In this document: piece by piece, positions 16,873 through 25,708 of the stretch
Position numbering within the stretch: position 1 is the stretch's first letter
Layout of the letters: each line of letters opens with the position of its first letter
Origin: Comamonas flocculans
Lineage (GTDB): Bacteria; Pseudomonadota; Gammaproteobacteria; Burkholderiales; Burkholderiaceae_C
DNA: 64,000 bases
NCBI RefSeq assembly: GCF_007954405.1
Contig: NZ_CP042344.1
Coordinates: 434,001-498,000, forward strand
Direction: 5' to 3'
Notes under the pieces: model-generated
What the model saw: the letters and a program-made list of their open reading frames with translations, nothing else
Told to the model about the DNA's origin: nothing
Database searches by the model: none
Made by a program: the position numbers and the translations under genes

Positions 16873-19521
16873 ATGACACTGGCACTGATCCAAGGCGCGG
16901 CCCTCCTGCTGGCTCTGTGTTTCCTGCAGAGCGTGCTGGCCCGCCTGGCGATCCGCCGGCCCTGGCCCGGACGCGTGCTTTCGGGCCTGCTGTTCGGCAG
17001 CATCTGCATCGTCGGCATGTACACCCCGCTGCAGCTTGCGCCGGGGGTGTTCTTTGACGCGCGCTCCGTGGTGCTGGCGATGGCGGCACTCTTTGGCGGC
17101 TGGCTGCCGGCGCTGATTGCCACCGCGATGGCAGCCTCCGCGCGCATTGCCCTGGGCGGCGGCGGTCTGGTGGTGGGCAGCCTCGTCATCGTGGCGTCGA
17201 GCGCACTCGGGCTGCTCTACCGCTGGGCCAGCCAGCAGGGCTACGTCGGGCGCGGCGTGGCGCACTATCTGGCCTTCGGCGTCCTGCTGCATCTGCTCGC
17301 GCTCGCCCTGTTCCAGGCGCTGGAGCCTGCGACCGTCGCGCACGTCAACAGCAAGCTCGCCCTGCCCTTCCTCGCCGTGCTGGCACCCGCGACGGCGCTG
17401 CTGGGCTGGATGCTCGGCGACATCGAGCGCCATCTGCGCACCGAAGCCTCGCTGGCCGAGACGGCCGCGCGCCTGCAGGCCGTCACCCGCTCGGCGCCCG
17501 ACCTGCTGATGCTGATCGACGTCGACGGAAACTACCTGGAAGTAATGTCTTCCGACGCCACGCTGGCCACCGCGCCGCTGTCGCAGTTGCCGGGCCAGAA
17601 CATCGACGATCAGCTGCCGCCCGAAATAGCGCGACACGTGCATGAGGCCATCACCCGCGCCGTGCAGAGCGGGCAGGCCCAGACCTTGCAATACACCCTG
17701 ATGACACCGGCAGGCCTGCGCCACTTCGAGGGCCGCTGCCAGCCCGTGGGGGTGCCGGTGCGCGGGCGCGGGGCGGTGGTCTTCATCGCGCGCGACCGCA
17801 CCGATCAGGTGCACTCCGAAGTGCTGCTGCGCGAGTCCGAAGAACGCTTTCGCAGCGTGCTCAGCAATCTGCCCATGGTGTCGGTCAAGGGCTATCTGGC
17901 CGACGGCAGCATCACCTTCTGGAATGGCGCCTCCGAACAACTCTACGGCTACACGGCAGGCGAAGTGCTGGGCAAGGATATCGTCAGCCTGGTGGTGCGC
18001 CCCGATACCGTGGCGCGGGCGCGCGCTGCGTCGGCGCGCATGTTCAGCACCGGCAGCCCCATCCCGCCGGGCGAAGCGCGCGTACGCCGCAAGGACGGCA
18101 GCGAAGTCGACGTATACGCCAGCCATGCGCTGATCCAGGTGCAGGGACAGGCGCCCGAAGCCTTTTCCATCGACATCGACATTTCGGTGCGCAAGGCGGC
18201 CGAAGAGCGGGCGCGCTACCTTGCCTATTTCGACGCACTGACCGGCCTGCCCAACCGGCGGCTGCTGGTCGACCGTGTCCAGCAGGTGCTGCTGGAGTGC
18301 CGGCGCAACGACTCCTTCGCTGCGCTCTTCTTCCTCGACCTGGACCACTTCAAGACCCTGAACGACAGCCATGGACACGAAGCCGGCGACCAGGTATTGA
18401 CGCAGACCGCGCGGCGCCTGCAGACCAGCGTGCGCGAGCAGGACACCGTGGCGCGACTGGGGGGTGACGAGTTCGTGGTGCTGCTGCCGCACCTGGGCAG
18501 CTCGGACGTGCCGGCGCCCGCCGTGCTGCGGCCGCTGGCCGAAAAGCTGCTCGCCCAACTGCGCCGCCCCTACGAATTGCAGGGACAGGAGCAGCAGCTG
18601 ACGGCAAGCCTCGGCATCGCGCTGATCGACGAACACACCACCAGCGTGGACGAGCTGCTCAAGCAGGCCGACCTGGCCATGTACCGGGCCAAGGACGAGG
18701 GGCGAAACACCCTGCGTTTTTTCGACCCGCACATGCAGGCCGCGGCCAACGCCCGCGCCGGCCTGCAAAGCCGGCTGCACCAGGCGCTCAAGCACGCCCA
18801 GTTCGAGCTGTACTACCAACCCCAGGTGGACGAAATCGGCCGCATCGTCGGCGCCGAGGCGCTGCTGCGCTGGAACGACCCGGTCCACGGCCTCGTGGGG
18901 CCGGCGCAGTTCATCCAGCTCGCTGAAGAGACCGGGCAAATCATGGAAATCGGGCAGTGGGTGCTGCAGGCCGGCATGCGGCAGCAGGCGCACTGGCAGA
19001 CCCAGGCAGACCTGCGCGCCCTGAGCCTGTCACTCAACATCAGCGCGCGCCAGTTCCTGCAGGAGGGCTTCGTCGGCGAGCTTGCCAGCCTGCTTGCGCG
19101 CAGCGGCGCCAACCCCGAACGCCTCAGGCTGGAGCTGACCGAGAGCGTGCTGCTGAGCAACGTGCAGGGCGTGATCGAAATCATGCAACAACTGCGCACG
19201 CTGGGGCTATGGCTCTCGCTCGACGACTTCGGCACCGGCTATTCCAGCCTGGGCTACCTCAAACGCCTGCCACTGTCGGAACTGAAGATCGACCAGGGCT
19301 TCGTGCGCGGCATCCTGGACAACCCCACGGATGCGGCGATTGCGCGCAGCATCATCACGCTGGCCGATTCGCTGCAGCTCACCGTGGTGGCCGAAGGCGT
19401 GGAAACCCGGGCGCACCACGCGCTGCTGCTCGACCAGGGCTGCCGCAAGTTCCAGGGCTACCTGTTCGGCCGGCCGGTACCGCTGGCCGATTTCGAGGCG
19501 TCCGTGCGCGCCCAGCTCTGA
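16873..19521 (+). CDS. Membrane GGDEF/EAL cyclic-di-GMP protein with 5TMR-LYT and PAS domains
   Basis: 882 residues. The N-terminus (about 1-185) has several transmembrane segments with the 5TM-LYT pattern (PGVFFDARSVVLAMAALFGG, RIALGGGG). Two PAS-like regions follow (about 190-310 and 315-435), then a GGDEF domain with an intact GGDEF at 530-534, then an EAL domain with EAL at 662-664 and DDFGTGYSSLGYLKRL. Both catalytic signatures are present, so either c-di-GMP synthesis or hydrolysis is possible. Proteins of this layout are often net phosphodiesterases. It starts 189 bp after attR and is probably monocistronic, since cutA converges with it. Confidence 0.93.
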   Translation: MTLALIQGAALLLALCFLQSVLARLAIRRPWPGRVLSGLLFGSICIVGMYTPLQLAPGVFFDARSVVLAMAALFGGWLPALIATAMAASARIALGGGGLVVGSLVIVASSALGLLYRWASQQGYVGRGVAHYLAFGVLLHLLALALFQALEPATVAHVNSKLALPFLAVLAPATALLGWMLGDIERHLRTEASLAETAARLQAVTRSAPDLLMLIDVDGNYLEVMSSDATLATAPLSQLPGQNIDDQLPPEIARHVHEAITRAVQSGQAQTLQYTLMTPAGLRHFEGRCQPVGVPVRGRGAVVFIARDRTDQVHSEVLLRESEERFRSVLSNLPMVSVKGYLADGSITFWNGASEQLYGYTAGEVLGKDIVSLVVRPDTVARARAASARMFSTGSPIPPGEARVRRKDGSEVDVYASHALIQVQGQAPEAFSIDIDISVRKAAEERARYLAYFDALTGLPNRRLLVDRVQQVLLECRRNDSFAALFFLDLDHFKTLNDSHGHEAGDQVLTQTARRLQTSVREQDTVARLGGDEFVVLLPHLGSSDVPAPAVLRPLAEKLLAQLRRPYELQGQEQQLTASLGIALIDEHTTSVDELLKQADLAMYRAKDEGRNTLRFFDPHMQAAANARAGLQSRLHQALKHAQFELYYQPQVDEIGRIVGAEALLRWNDPVHGLVGPAQFIQLAEETGQIMEIGQWVLQAGMRQQAHWQTQADLRALSLSLNISARQFLQEGFVGELASLLARSGANPERLRLELTESVLLSNVQGVIEIMQQLRTLGLWLSLDDFGTGYSSLGYLKRLPLSELKIDQGFVRGILDNPTDAAIARSIITLADSLQLTVVAEGVETRAHHALLLDQGCRKFQGYLFGRPVPLADFEASVRAQL

Positions 19522-19563
19522 GATGGCGCCGGCACTGCCCCAGAGGTACCGGCCGCGCGCCGC

Positions 19564-19911
19564 CTAAGCCTGGCCGGCCCCCTGCGCGGCATCGCCGGTT
19601 TCGGCGCGTACCCAGTCGGCATAGGCGGTGCTCACCTGGCAGAGGTTCACCGCCAGTTCGGGCAGTTCATAGGGATGGTGGGCGCGCAGCAAAGCCAGCA
19701 GCGCCGGCACCTGCGCCTGCGCCGTCTTGCCGTCGAGCCGCCATTCGGCTTCGCGCTGCAACGCACCCTTCCAGCGGTAGTGCGATTGCACCTGCACCAC
19801 CTGTACGCAGGCTGCCAGGCGTTGTTGCAGCGCCAGCGCCGCAAGCCGCTCCGCATCTTGCGCCTGCGCGACCGTGGTGCTCACGACCGCAATCGTCTCA
19901 AATCCCGTCAT
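19564..19911 (-). CDS. cutA: Divalent-cation tolerance protein CutA
   Basis: 115 residues from the ATG at 19911 (MTGFETIAVVSTTVAQ). Typical CutA1 features are LAACVQVVQVQSHYRWKGAL, E-W-R-L and HPYELPELAVN. CutA proteins are small trimers linked to copper tolerance, but their molecular role is unsettled. It is convergent with the GGDEF/EAL gene and divergent from rpoH. Confidence 0.92.
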   Translation of the reverse strand: MTGFETIAVVSTTVAQAQDAERLAALALQQRLAACVQVVQVQSHYRWKGALQREAEWRLDGKTAQAQVPALLALLRAHHPYELPELAVNLCQVSTAYADWVRAETGDAAQGAGQA

Positions 19912-20153
19912 CGTCCCAAGCTCCCTGCAGCCCGCACGCCGCCGCCCAGCTGGCCTTGCGTGTGCTTTCCACCATTTGACCGTCACGCGGCCACCGCCAG
20001 ACTACCCCAGACCCGCCCTGCCTGCCAGCCACGCAAGGCCGGGGCCCGCACCCCGCTTCACCAAGGGGGCCGGCGCAGGGGGCGCAGGGGGCACAGGCGA
20101 CCCCGCACGCCATTTGCCTGCACAAGGCGCCCTTCGGAACGTGACATTCGGGG

Positions 20154-20180
20154 GAACTTCGGTTTTGGCACTCTACCTAA
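20154..20180 (+). promoter_or_regulatory. Sigma-E-like promoter of rpoH
   Basis: GAACTT (20154-20159), a 16-bp spacer and CCTAA (20176-20180). The -35 matches the extracytoplasmic sigma-E consensus and the spacing equals that of the Escherichia coli sigma-E-dependent rpoH promoter. The -10 is only approximate (TCTGA expected). Confidence 0.4.
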
Positions 20181-20191
20181 CCGAGTGCTAA
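20165..20191 (+). promoter_or_regulatory. CIRCE operator overlapping the rpoH promoter
   Basis: TTGGCACTC, nine bases, GAGTGCTAA: one mismatch from the CIRCE consensus TTAGCACTC-N9-GAGTGCTAA bound by the HrcA repressor. The same DNA carries a -35-like TTGGCA and an extended -10 (TGCTAACAT, 20186-20194), so bound HrcA would block this promoter. Confidence 0.85.
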
Positions 20192-20224
20192 CATTTAGAC
20201 CAAGACACAGAAAGGACCGCTCCC

Positions 20225-21160
20225 ATGACCTTGTCCGAAGCCCGTACCAGCACCGCCCTGACGCCTGCCAACCCTTGGGCCATGGTGCCGCCGCTGGGCA
20301 ATCTGGACGCTTACATCACGGCGGCCAACCGTTTGCCCATGCTCACGCTCGACGAGGAGCAGCGTTTCGCACGCCAGCTGCGCGAGGACAACAACCTGGA
20401 AGCCGCGGGCCGGCTGGTGCTCTCGCACCTGCGCCTGGTGGTTTCCATCTCGCGGCAATACCTGGGCTACGGCCTGCCCCACGGCGACCTGATCCAGGAA
20501 GGCAACATCGGCCTGATGAAGGCCGTGCGCCGCTTCGACCCCGACCAGGGCGTGCGCCTGGTCAGCTATGCCATGCACTGGATCAAGGCGGAGATCCATG
20601 AATACATCCTGAAGAACTGGCGCATGGTCAAGGTGGCGACCACCAAGGCCCAGCGCAAGCTGTTCTTCAACCTGCGCTCGATGAAGCAGGAATTCAAGGC
20701 CGAGGCCGAGAACGCCGAAACCTATCGCGAAACGCTCTCCGAGCACGAGATCGACGCCATGGCCGAGCAGCTCAAGGTCAAGCGCGAGGAAGTCATGGAG
20801 ATGGAGACGCGCATGTCCGGCGGCGACGTGCTGCTCGACCCGGCGCCGAGCGACGACGGCGAGCAGAGCTTCGGTCCGATCTCCTACCTCAGCGACGCCG
20901 CTTATGAGCCGACGCGGGTGATCGAATCGCGCCAGCGCGACACCCTGGCCACGCAAGGCATCGCCACCGCGCTGCAGGAGCTCGACGAGCGCAGCCGGCG
21001 CATCGTCGAAGAGCGCTGGCTCAACGTCAACGACGACGGCTCGGGCGGCATGACGCTGCACGACCTGGCGGCCGAGTACGGCGTGAGCGCCGAGCGCATC
21101 CGCCAGATCGAGGTGGCGGCGATGAAGAAGATGAAGAAGGCCCTGGTGCAGTACGCCTGA
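20225..21160 (+). CDS. rpoH: RNA polymerase heat-shock sigma factor (sigma-32)
   Basis: 311 residues, full length for RpoH. The RpoH box region (QRKLFFNLRSMKQEF) distinguishes it from the housekeeping sigma factor. Region 2 (GLPHGDLIQEGNIGLMKAV, RRFDPDQGVRL) and region 4 (LHDLAAEYGVSAERIRQIE) are intact. It directs transcription of chaperone and protease genes. Control by HrcA (CIRCE) and possibly sigma-E is suggested by the upstream sequence. It converges with sco, with 39 bp between the stops. Confidence 0.97.
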   Translation: MTLSEARTSTALTPANPWAMVPPLGNLDAYITAANRLPMLTLDEEQRFARQLREDNNLEAAGRLVLSHLRLVVSISRQYLGYGLPHGDLIQEGNIGLMKAVRRFDPDQGVRLVSYAMHWIKAEIHEYILKNWRMVKVATTKAQRKLFFNLRSMKQEFKAEAENAETYRETLSEHEIDAMAEQLKVKREEVMEMETRMSGGDVLLDPAPSDDGEQSFGPISYLSDAAYEPTRVIESRQRDTLATQGIATALQELDERSRRIVEERWLNVNDDGSGGMTLHDLAAEYGVSAERIRQIEVAAMKKMKKALVQYA

Positions 21161-21199
21161 GGCGCTGCCCAGGCCTGCGCGGCCCGGCGCCGGCGCGCC

Positions 21200-21820
21200 T
21201 CAGCCGCGCCCCTTCTCGGCGAGCAGGGTGCGCGTATCGTCCACCAGCGCCTGCACCGGGCTGCCGTAGCGCTGGAACAGCCGCAGATGGCCGCCGGGGT
21301 CGAACATGTACATGCCCGCCGAATGGTCCATGGTGTAGCTGGTGGGCGTCGGGCCCTCGACCTGCTTGTAGAAGATCTTGAAGTCCCTGGCCACCGCGGC
21401 AAGCTCCTCGGGGCTGCCGCGCAGCGCGATGAAAGCCGGATCGAAATTGGCCATGTAGGCCTTGAGAATCTCCGGCGTGTCGCGCTCGGGGTCCACCGTG
21501 ACGAAGACCGCCACGAACTTGTCGCCGTCGATGCCGAGTTCGGCCTTGACCTGCGCCAGCTCGCTCATCGTGGTCGGGCAGACGTCGGGGCAGTGGGTGT
21601 AGCCGAAGAAGACCGCCACCACCTTGCCGGCAAAGTCCTTGATGTGGCGCCGCTGGCCGAACTGGTCGGTCAGCGGCAGGTCGCGTGCGTAGTCCACGCC
21701 CGTGATGTCCACACCCTTGAAGGCTGGTTTGGGCGCTTCGGTACAAGCAGAAAATAAGCCTGCAAGGCTTGCTGACATTGCGCCAGCAGCTATGAATTTG
21801 AAGAATCCTCGTTTGTGCAT
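21200..21820 (-). CDS. Sco-family copper chaperone for cytochrome oxidase
   Basis: Membrane- or lipid-anchored thioredoxin-fold protein that delivers copper to the CuA site of subunit II. 206 residues from the ATG at 21820. The copper ligands are C77 and C81 (CPDVC) and H166 (MDHSAG). The N-terminal signal (FIAAGAMSASLAGLFSAC) ends in a lipobox-like Cys. The DNA encoding residues about 4-23 matches the dispersed repeat (copy R4). It is the last gene of the SURF1-to-sco assembly operon and lies 8 bp after ctaB. Confidence 0.94.
   Translation of the reverse strand: MHKRGFFKFIAAGAMSASLAGLFSACTEAPKPAFKGVDITGVDYARDLPLTDQFGQRRHIKDFAGKVVAVFFGYTHCPDVCPTTMSELAQVKAELGIDGDKFVAVFVTVDPERDTPEILKAYMANFDPAFIALRGSPEELAAVARDFKIFYKQVEGPTPTSYTMDHSAGMYMFDPGGHLRLFQRYGSPVQALVDDTRTLLAEKGRG
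21750..21808 (+). repeat. Dispersed repeat copy R4 inside the Sco signal-peptide coding region
   Basis: Its right half, GCGCCAGCAGCTAT then AATTT, then AAGAATCC, is nearly identical to copy R3 at 46866-46923 (two substitutions over about 28 bp). The left half keeps the GAAA...GGCTTG pattern with more changes. It is read antisense by the sco gene. Confidence 0.6.
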
Positions 21821-21828
21821 TGCAAGGC

Positions 21829-22770
21829 TCAGAACACGTAGTGGTCCACCAGCAGCGCCAGAAACAGCAGGCTCAGGTGCATGATGGAAAAGCGAAAGGT
21901 CTTGCGTGCGAGTGCGTCGGAATAATTGCGCCACAGCCGAAAGCCGTACCAGCAGAACATCAGGCTCAGCACCACTGCGGCCGCAAGGTAGATCCAGGAA
22001 CTCATGCCGTAGACGAACGGCATCAGGCAGCCTGCGAACAAGACCCAGGTGTACAGGAAGACGTGCAGCCGCGTGAATTGGTTCCCGTGGGTGACCGGCA
22101 GCATGGGCAGGCCCGATTTGCGATAGTCCTCCACCCGGTACAGGGCCAGCGCCCAGAAATGCGGCGGCGTCCACAGAAAGATGATCAGGCACATGATCCA
22201 CGCCTCGGGCCCCACCTGACCCGTCATCGCGGCCCAGCCCAGCACCGGCGGCATGGCCCCCGAGGCGCCGCCGATGACGATGTTCTGCGGCGTCATCGGC
22301 TTGAGCACCACGGTGTAGATGATGGCGTAGCCGACGAAGGTGGCGAAGGTCAGCCACATGGTGAGCGCATTGATCAGTACCTGCAGCACGACGCAGCCCA
22401 CCAGGCCCAGCACGGTGGCGAACAACAGGGTCTGTCGGTTCGTCAGTTCACCCCTGGCGGTCGGGCGCCAGGCGGTGCGCTTCATGCGCGCATCCATGGA
22501 CTGCTCGATGATGCAGTTCACCGCCGCCGCTGCACCGGCGACGCACCAGATGCCAAAACTGGCGATCGCCATCCTCAGCCATTCGCGCACCGTGGGCCAG
22601 CCCGGCACCGCCATCACCATGCCGATGAAGGCACAGAAGACGATGAGCTGCACCACCCCGGGTTTGGTGAGTGCATAAAACTGGCGCGCCCGCGGGGGCA
22701 AGGGGCGTGCTGCCCGGGGCGCCGCGTCGGCGCCGGCCATGGAGGTGTCGGAGGTATGTGCTGCTGTCAT
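21829..22770 (-). CDS. ctaB: Heme o synthase (protoheme IX farnesyltransferase)
   Basis: UbiA-superfamily prenyltransferase that farnesylates heme b to heme o, the first step towards heme A. 313 residues from the ATG at 22770, with about nine hydrophobic segments. The Asp-rich active-site loop is seen as [20 protein letters not shown] and the second conserved loop as [16 protein letters not shown]. It overlaps ctaA by 4 bp. Confidence 0.96.
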   Translation of the reverse strand: MTAAHTSDTSMAGADAAPRAARPLPPRARQFYALTKPGVVQLIVFCAFIGMVMAVPGWPTVREWLRMAIASFGIWCVAGAAAAVNCIIEQSMDARMKRTAWRPTARGELTNRQTLLFATVLGLVGCVVLQVLINALTMWLTFATFVGYAIIYTVVLKPMTPQNIVIGGASGAMPPVLGWAAMTGQVGPEAWIMCLIIFLWTPPHFWALALYRVEDYRKSGLPMLPVTHGNQFTRLHVFLYTWVLFAGCLMPFVYGMSSWIYLAAAVVLSLMFCWYGFRLWRNYSDALARKTFRFSIMHLSLLFLALLVDHYVF

Positions 22771-23942
22771 GCAGAAGCTCCTGCTGCGCTGGATGCAGGC
22801 CCCGCCGGGGCGCCGGTGCTGGCGGACAGGGCCCAGGTCAGCACCACCAGCAGCGCGGCCGCGCCACCCGTGTGCAGGACCGCGGCCACCAGGGGCCAGT
22901 CCAGCACCACGTTGGACAGGCCGGTAAGAAACTGCAGCACCAGCAGCAGCCACAGCCAGTTGGCCTGGGCAGCGAGTGCCGGTGCGCGTCGGCGCAGCTG
23001 CACGGCCACCACCGCCAGCGCAAGCAGCACCCCGTAGGCCGCCAGCCGGTGGGTGTAGTGGATCGCGGTCAGCGCCTCGAAGCTGATGTGGCTGCCGTCC
23101 GCCCGCAGGCCCAGCTCGCGCCAGAGCTGAAAGCCTTCCGCAAAAGCCATCGGTGGCCACCAGCTGCCTTGGCAGGTCGGAAAGCTGGTGCAGGCAAGCA
23201 CCGCATAGTTGGTGCTGACCCAGCCCCCCAGCAGCAGCTGCGCGAGCACCAGCAGCATGCAGGCGACAAGACCGTGACGCAGCCCGCGCGCAACCGGCGC
23301 GGGCGAGCGGCCTTCCACCGCCAGGCTCAGGCGCACCGCCGGCACGCACAGCAGCATCAGCAGCACCGCCCCGCCCAGCAGGTGCAGCGTGACGATGGCC
23401 GGAAACAGCCGCATCGTCACCGTCAAGGCGCCGAATGCGCCCTGCAGACAGACCCAGAGGAAGGTGGCCAGCATCCACCAGCGTCCCAGCACCGGAGCCG
23501 GCGCCAGGCCTCGGCGGTGACGGCGCCATTGCCACCACGCGGCGATCGTCAGCACGACGATGAGCGCGCCCACGCTGGTCGCGAGATAGCGGTGGATCAT
23601 CTCTATCCATGCCTTGGTGTGCGTCACCGGTCCGCTGGGCAGCTGGGCCTGGGCGGCGCTGATTTCGGCATTGGCCCCGAGCGGATTGGATTGGCCGTAG
23701 CAGCCCGGCCAGTCGGGACAGCCCAGGCCCGAATCGGTCAGGCGCGTGAAGGCGCCAAAGAGCACCAGGTCGAAAGTGAGGAACAACGTGAGCGCGGTCA
23801 GCGCCTGCAGCCGCCTTGAGCCACTGCCATGGCGGTGGCGCCAGGCGGTCCAGGCCAGCGGAAACAGGGCGATCAGCGCGCCGAAAGCGAGCAGTTCCCA
23901 GACCGGCGCCCAGTCGTAGAGTGCGGTGTGCGCAGCGTTCAT
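22767..23942 (-). CDS. ctaA: Heme A synthase (COX15/CtaA family)
   Basis: Membrane monooxygenase converting heme o to heme A. 391 residues with about eight transmembrane helices. Conserved parts are [22 protein letters not shown] near residue 65 (cores only), EMIHRYLA with a heme-ligand His, and HYTHRLAAY in the second half. It overlaps the Sco-like gene upstream and ctaB downstream by 4 bp each. Confidence 0.96.
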   Translation of the reverse strand: MNAAHTALYDWAPVWELLAFGALIALFPLAWTAWRHRHGSGSRRLQALTALTLFLTFDLVLFGAFTRLTDSGLGCPDWPGCYGQSNPLGANAEISAAQAQLPSGPVTHTKAWIEMIHRYLATSVGALIVVLTIAAWWQWRRHRRGLAPAPVLGRWWMLATFLWVCLQGAFGALTVTMRLFPAIVTLHLLGGAVLLMLLCVPAVRLSLAVEGRSPAPVARGLRHGLVACMLLVLAQLLLGGWVSTNYAVLACTSFPTCQGSWWPPMAFAEGFQLWRELGLRADGSHISFEALTAIHYTHRLAAYGVLLALAVVAVQLRRRAPALAAQANWLWLLLVLQFLTGLSNVVLDWPLVAAVLHTGGAAALLVVLTWALSASTGAPAGPASSAAGASA

Positions 23943-24667
23943 TTGCCCTCTCCCCGGCCGGGCCGGTCCCAGGCGGCGGAGGCGTACAGCAGGCGCGACA
24001 AATCCTTGCGCACCCGCTCCGCGCTCGCGATCGTCAGTTGGGGCGGAAAGCGCATCATCCAGTTGCCCTGCGGATCGACCAGATAGAGCTGCTCAGGCAG
24101 CGCATGCCCGGTTGAGGGTGCAAGCCAGCGCTGCAGCGCCTGCGCGTCGATGCGGCGCACCGTCGCATCACGCAAGGCATCGCGGATCTCCTGCGGCGGA
24201 GCGGCGTCGTCCATGATGAGCCAGACCCAGTCGATGCGGTCACGCCCCTCGCCCAGGCTCTCGCGCAGCTGCCGCTGGAAGTAAAGGTTGTTGCGGCAGA
24301 CCTCGTCGCAGGCGCCGTCGGCCACGCTGAGCAACAGCCACTGGCCGCGCAGATCACCGAGCACCCCGGCCGAGCCGTCGAGCGCCTGGATGGGCTGAGC
24401 TTGCGGCATGGGCCGTTGCGGCTCGATCAATTCACCGAAATTCAGCAAGCCGCCGCTGGGGCGCACGACGTAATAGACGAAATAGGACGCGAGCACCGGC
24501 GCCACGCAAACTGCCAGCATCAGCCAAAGCTGCCAGCGGCCCTTGCGTGAGTCGGGCAACCGCCGGGCCTCGAGGGCACCGGGCAGGCTGTGCACCGTCA
24601 GCTGCACCGGATCGGTCGATTCAGCGGCGGCGGCCGCCAAGGCGTCGGATGAGTTGGAACCAGACAT
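23939..24667 (-). CDS. Membrane-anchored Sco/thioredoxin-like protein
   Basis: Not a named family member that I recognise, usually left as hypothetical in cox clusters. 242 residues from the ATG at 24667. One transmembrane segment (about 45-66, [20 protein letters not shown]) precedes a periplasmic domain with a Sco-like C-D-E-V-C motif (C120, C124) in [14 protein letters not shown] and a histidine at 188 before [12 protein letters not shown], a position comparable to the Sco copper ligand. A second copper or thiol chaperone role is inferred from this and from its place between SURF1 and ctaA. It overlaps SURF1 by 47 bp. Confidence 0.75.
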   Translation of the reverse strand: MSGSNSSDALAAAAAESTDPVQLTVHSLPGALEARRLPDSRKGRWQLWLMLAVCVAPVLASYFVYYVVRPSGGLLNFGELIEPQRPMPQAQPIQALDGSAGVLGDLRGQWLLLSVADGACDEVCRNNLYFQRQLRESLGEGRDRIDWVWLIMDDAAPPQEIRDALRDATVRRIDAQALQRWLAPSTGHALPEQLYLVDPQGNWMMRFPPQLTIASAERVRKDLSRLLYASAAWDRPGRGEGK

Positions 24668-25385
24668 AAAGCACAACCACCAGGGCGCAGAGCCCAAACC
24701 ATTGAAAGGCGTAGCCATAGTGCATGTCCACGCCGCTGTCCGGCGCGGGCCAGTCACGCAACAAGCCATCGTCTGCCGCGTCGGTCTGCACCACGGTCAA
24801 GGGCAGCAGATCCAGCGAATAATCGGCCGCGTAGGCGGCAATCGTCAGATTCTGCCGTATCTGGCCAGCGCCCTTGGCATCCGGCGCATCGGCAAACTCG
24901 AAAAGCCGGCCCGGCTCGCCCGCGATACGGCCACGCAGCACGATCTCGCCCTCGGGCTGCGCCAGTTGCGGCAGGCGGGTGCGGTCACTGAAGTCTCGCG
25001 CTGCCCAGCCGCGCTGCACCGCCAGCACCTGGCCGCTGCCGGCAAGCTGCAGCGGCGTGTAGACGTAGAAGCCGGGCTTGCCGTGCATCTGGCGGTTTTC
25101 CAGATACACCGTCGCATCCGCAAGCCAGCGCCCGCGCAGCTGCACTGGATGGTAGGCCTGGGTCTGCGCCAGCGCCGGGTCTTGCGCCAGGGCGGCGAGC
25201 AACTGCGCAGCGGACCAGGGCGCAAGCTGCTCACGGTCGAGCATGGCCTGATGCGCGGCAAGTTTCTCGTGCGCGCGCGACAATTGCCAGCTACCGAGCC
25301 ATCCGGTTGCCACGGCCATCGCCAGCGCCGCCACGGCAATCAACGCAAAGCGCAAACCGGACGCAGAGCGCCCCGCATCAACCAT
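24621..25385 (-). CDS. SURF1-family cytochrome oxidase assembly protein
   Basis: Inner-membrane protein aiding insertion of heme A into oxidase subunit I. 254 residues from the ATG at 25385. An in-frame GTG at 25394 is possible. Two transmembrane helices, near the N-terminus (LIAVAALAMAVATGWLGSWQ) and at the end ([15 protein letters not shown]), flank a periplasmic domain with the family's GRWLADATVYLENRQ and QRGWAARD. It is the first gene of the assembly operon, divergent from a small membrane gene 14 bp away. Confidence 0.92.
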   Translation of the reverse strand: MVDAGRSASGLRFALIAVAALAMAVATGWLGSWQLSRAHEKLAAHQAMLDREQLAPWSAAQLLAALAQDPALAQTQAYHPVQLRGRWLADATVYLENRQMHGKPGFYVYTPLQLAGSGQVLAVQRGWAARDFSDRTRLPQLAQPEGEIVLRGRIAGEPGRLFEFADAPDAKGAGQIRQNLTIAAYAADYSLDLLPLTVVQTDAADDGLLRDWPAPDSGVDMHYGYAFQWFGLCALVVVLYVWFQLIRRLGGRRR

Positions 25386-25399
25386 CGGAAGCACGCACC

Positions 25400-25627
25400 A
25401 TGAAAATCATCATTGCCTTGGCATTCCTTGCCATTATCGCCAGCCTCGGTGCAGCCTATGTCTTCATGGTGCGCGGAGACCCCAAGGACGACCAGCCATC
25501 GAGCACGCGCATGGCCCATGCGCTCGCGGTGCGCGTCATCCTCTCCATCGTGCTCTTCGTCTGCCTGCTGGCCGCCTACAAGCTGGGCTACATCCTCCCG
25601 ACCGGCTTGCTTGCGGGCAAAGCCTGA
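25400..25627 (+). CDS. Small twin-transmembrane protein (DUF2909-type)
   Basis: 75 residues with two hydrophobic helices (about 3-23 and 47-67) and a charged loop GDPKDDQPSSTRMAHAL. Genes of this type commonly sit between ctaE and SURF1 in Burkholderiales. The function is unknown, and a link to oxidase assembly is inferred from position only. It is the only plus-strand gene inside the cox/assembly region: divergent from SURF1 (14 bp between starts) and convergent with ctaE. Confidence 0.85.
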   Translation: MKIIIALAFLAIIASLGAAYVFMVRGDPKDDQPSSTRMAHALAVRVILSIVLFVCLLAAYKLGYILPTGLLAGKA

Positions 25628-25649
25628 AGGCCAGCTTCACGGAAGCGGC

Positions 25650-25670
25650 AAAAAGGCGCCTTGCGGCGCC
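25650..25670 (-). terminator. Terminator of the cox operon after ctaE
   Basis: On the minus strand GGCGCC-GCAA-GGCGCC followed by TTTTT. It lies about 40 bp after the ctaE stop and ends the coxB-to-ctaE transcript. Confidence 0.8.
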
Positions 25671-25708
25671 CTGGTGCCTCTGGTGGGCGGCACAGGCCGC
25701 CGCCTTGC

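Larger units (their letters stand above)
19912..20224. other. 313-bp divergent intergenic region cutA/rpoH
   Basis: No gene seen. The left 230 bp is GC-rich without clear signals. The right 70 bp holds the rpoH control region: a sigma-E-like box pair, a CIRCE element and an extended -10 promoter, annotated separately. Confidence 0.7.
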
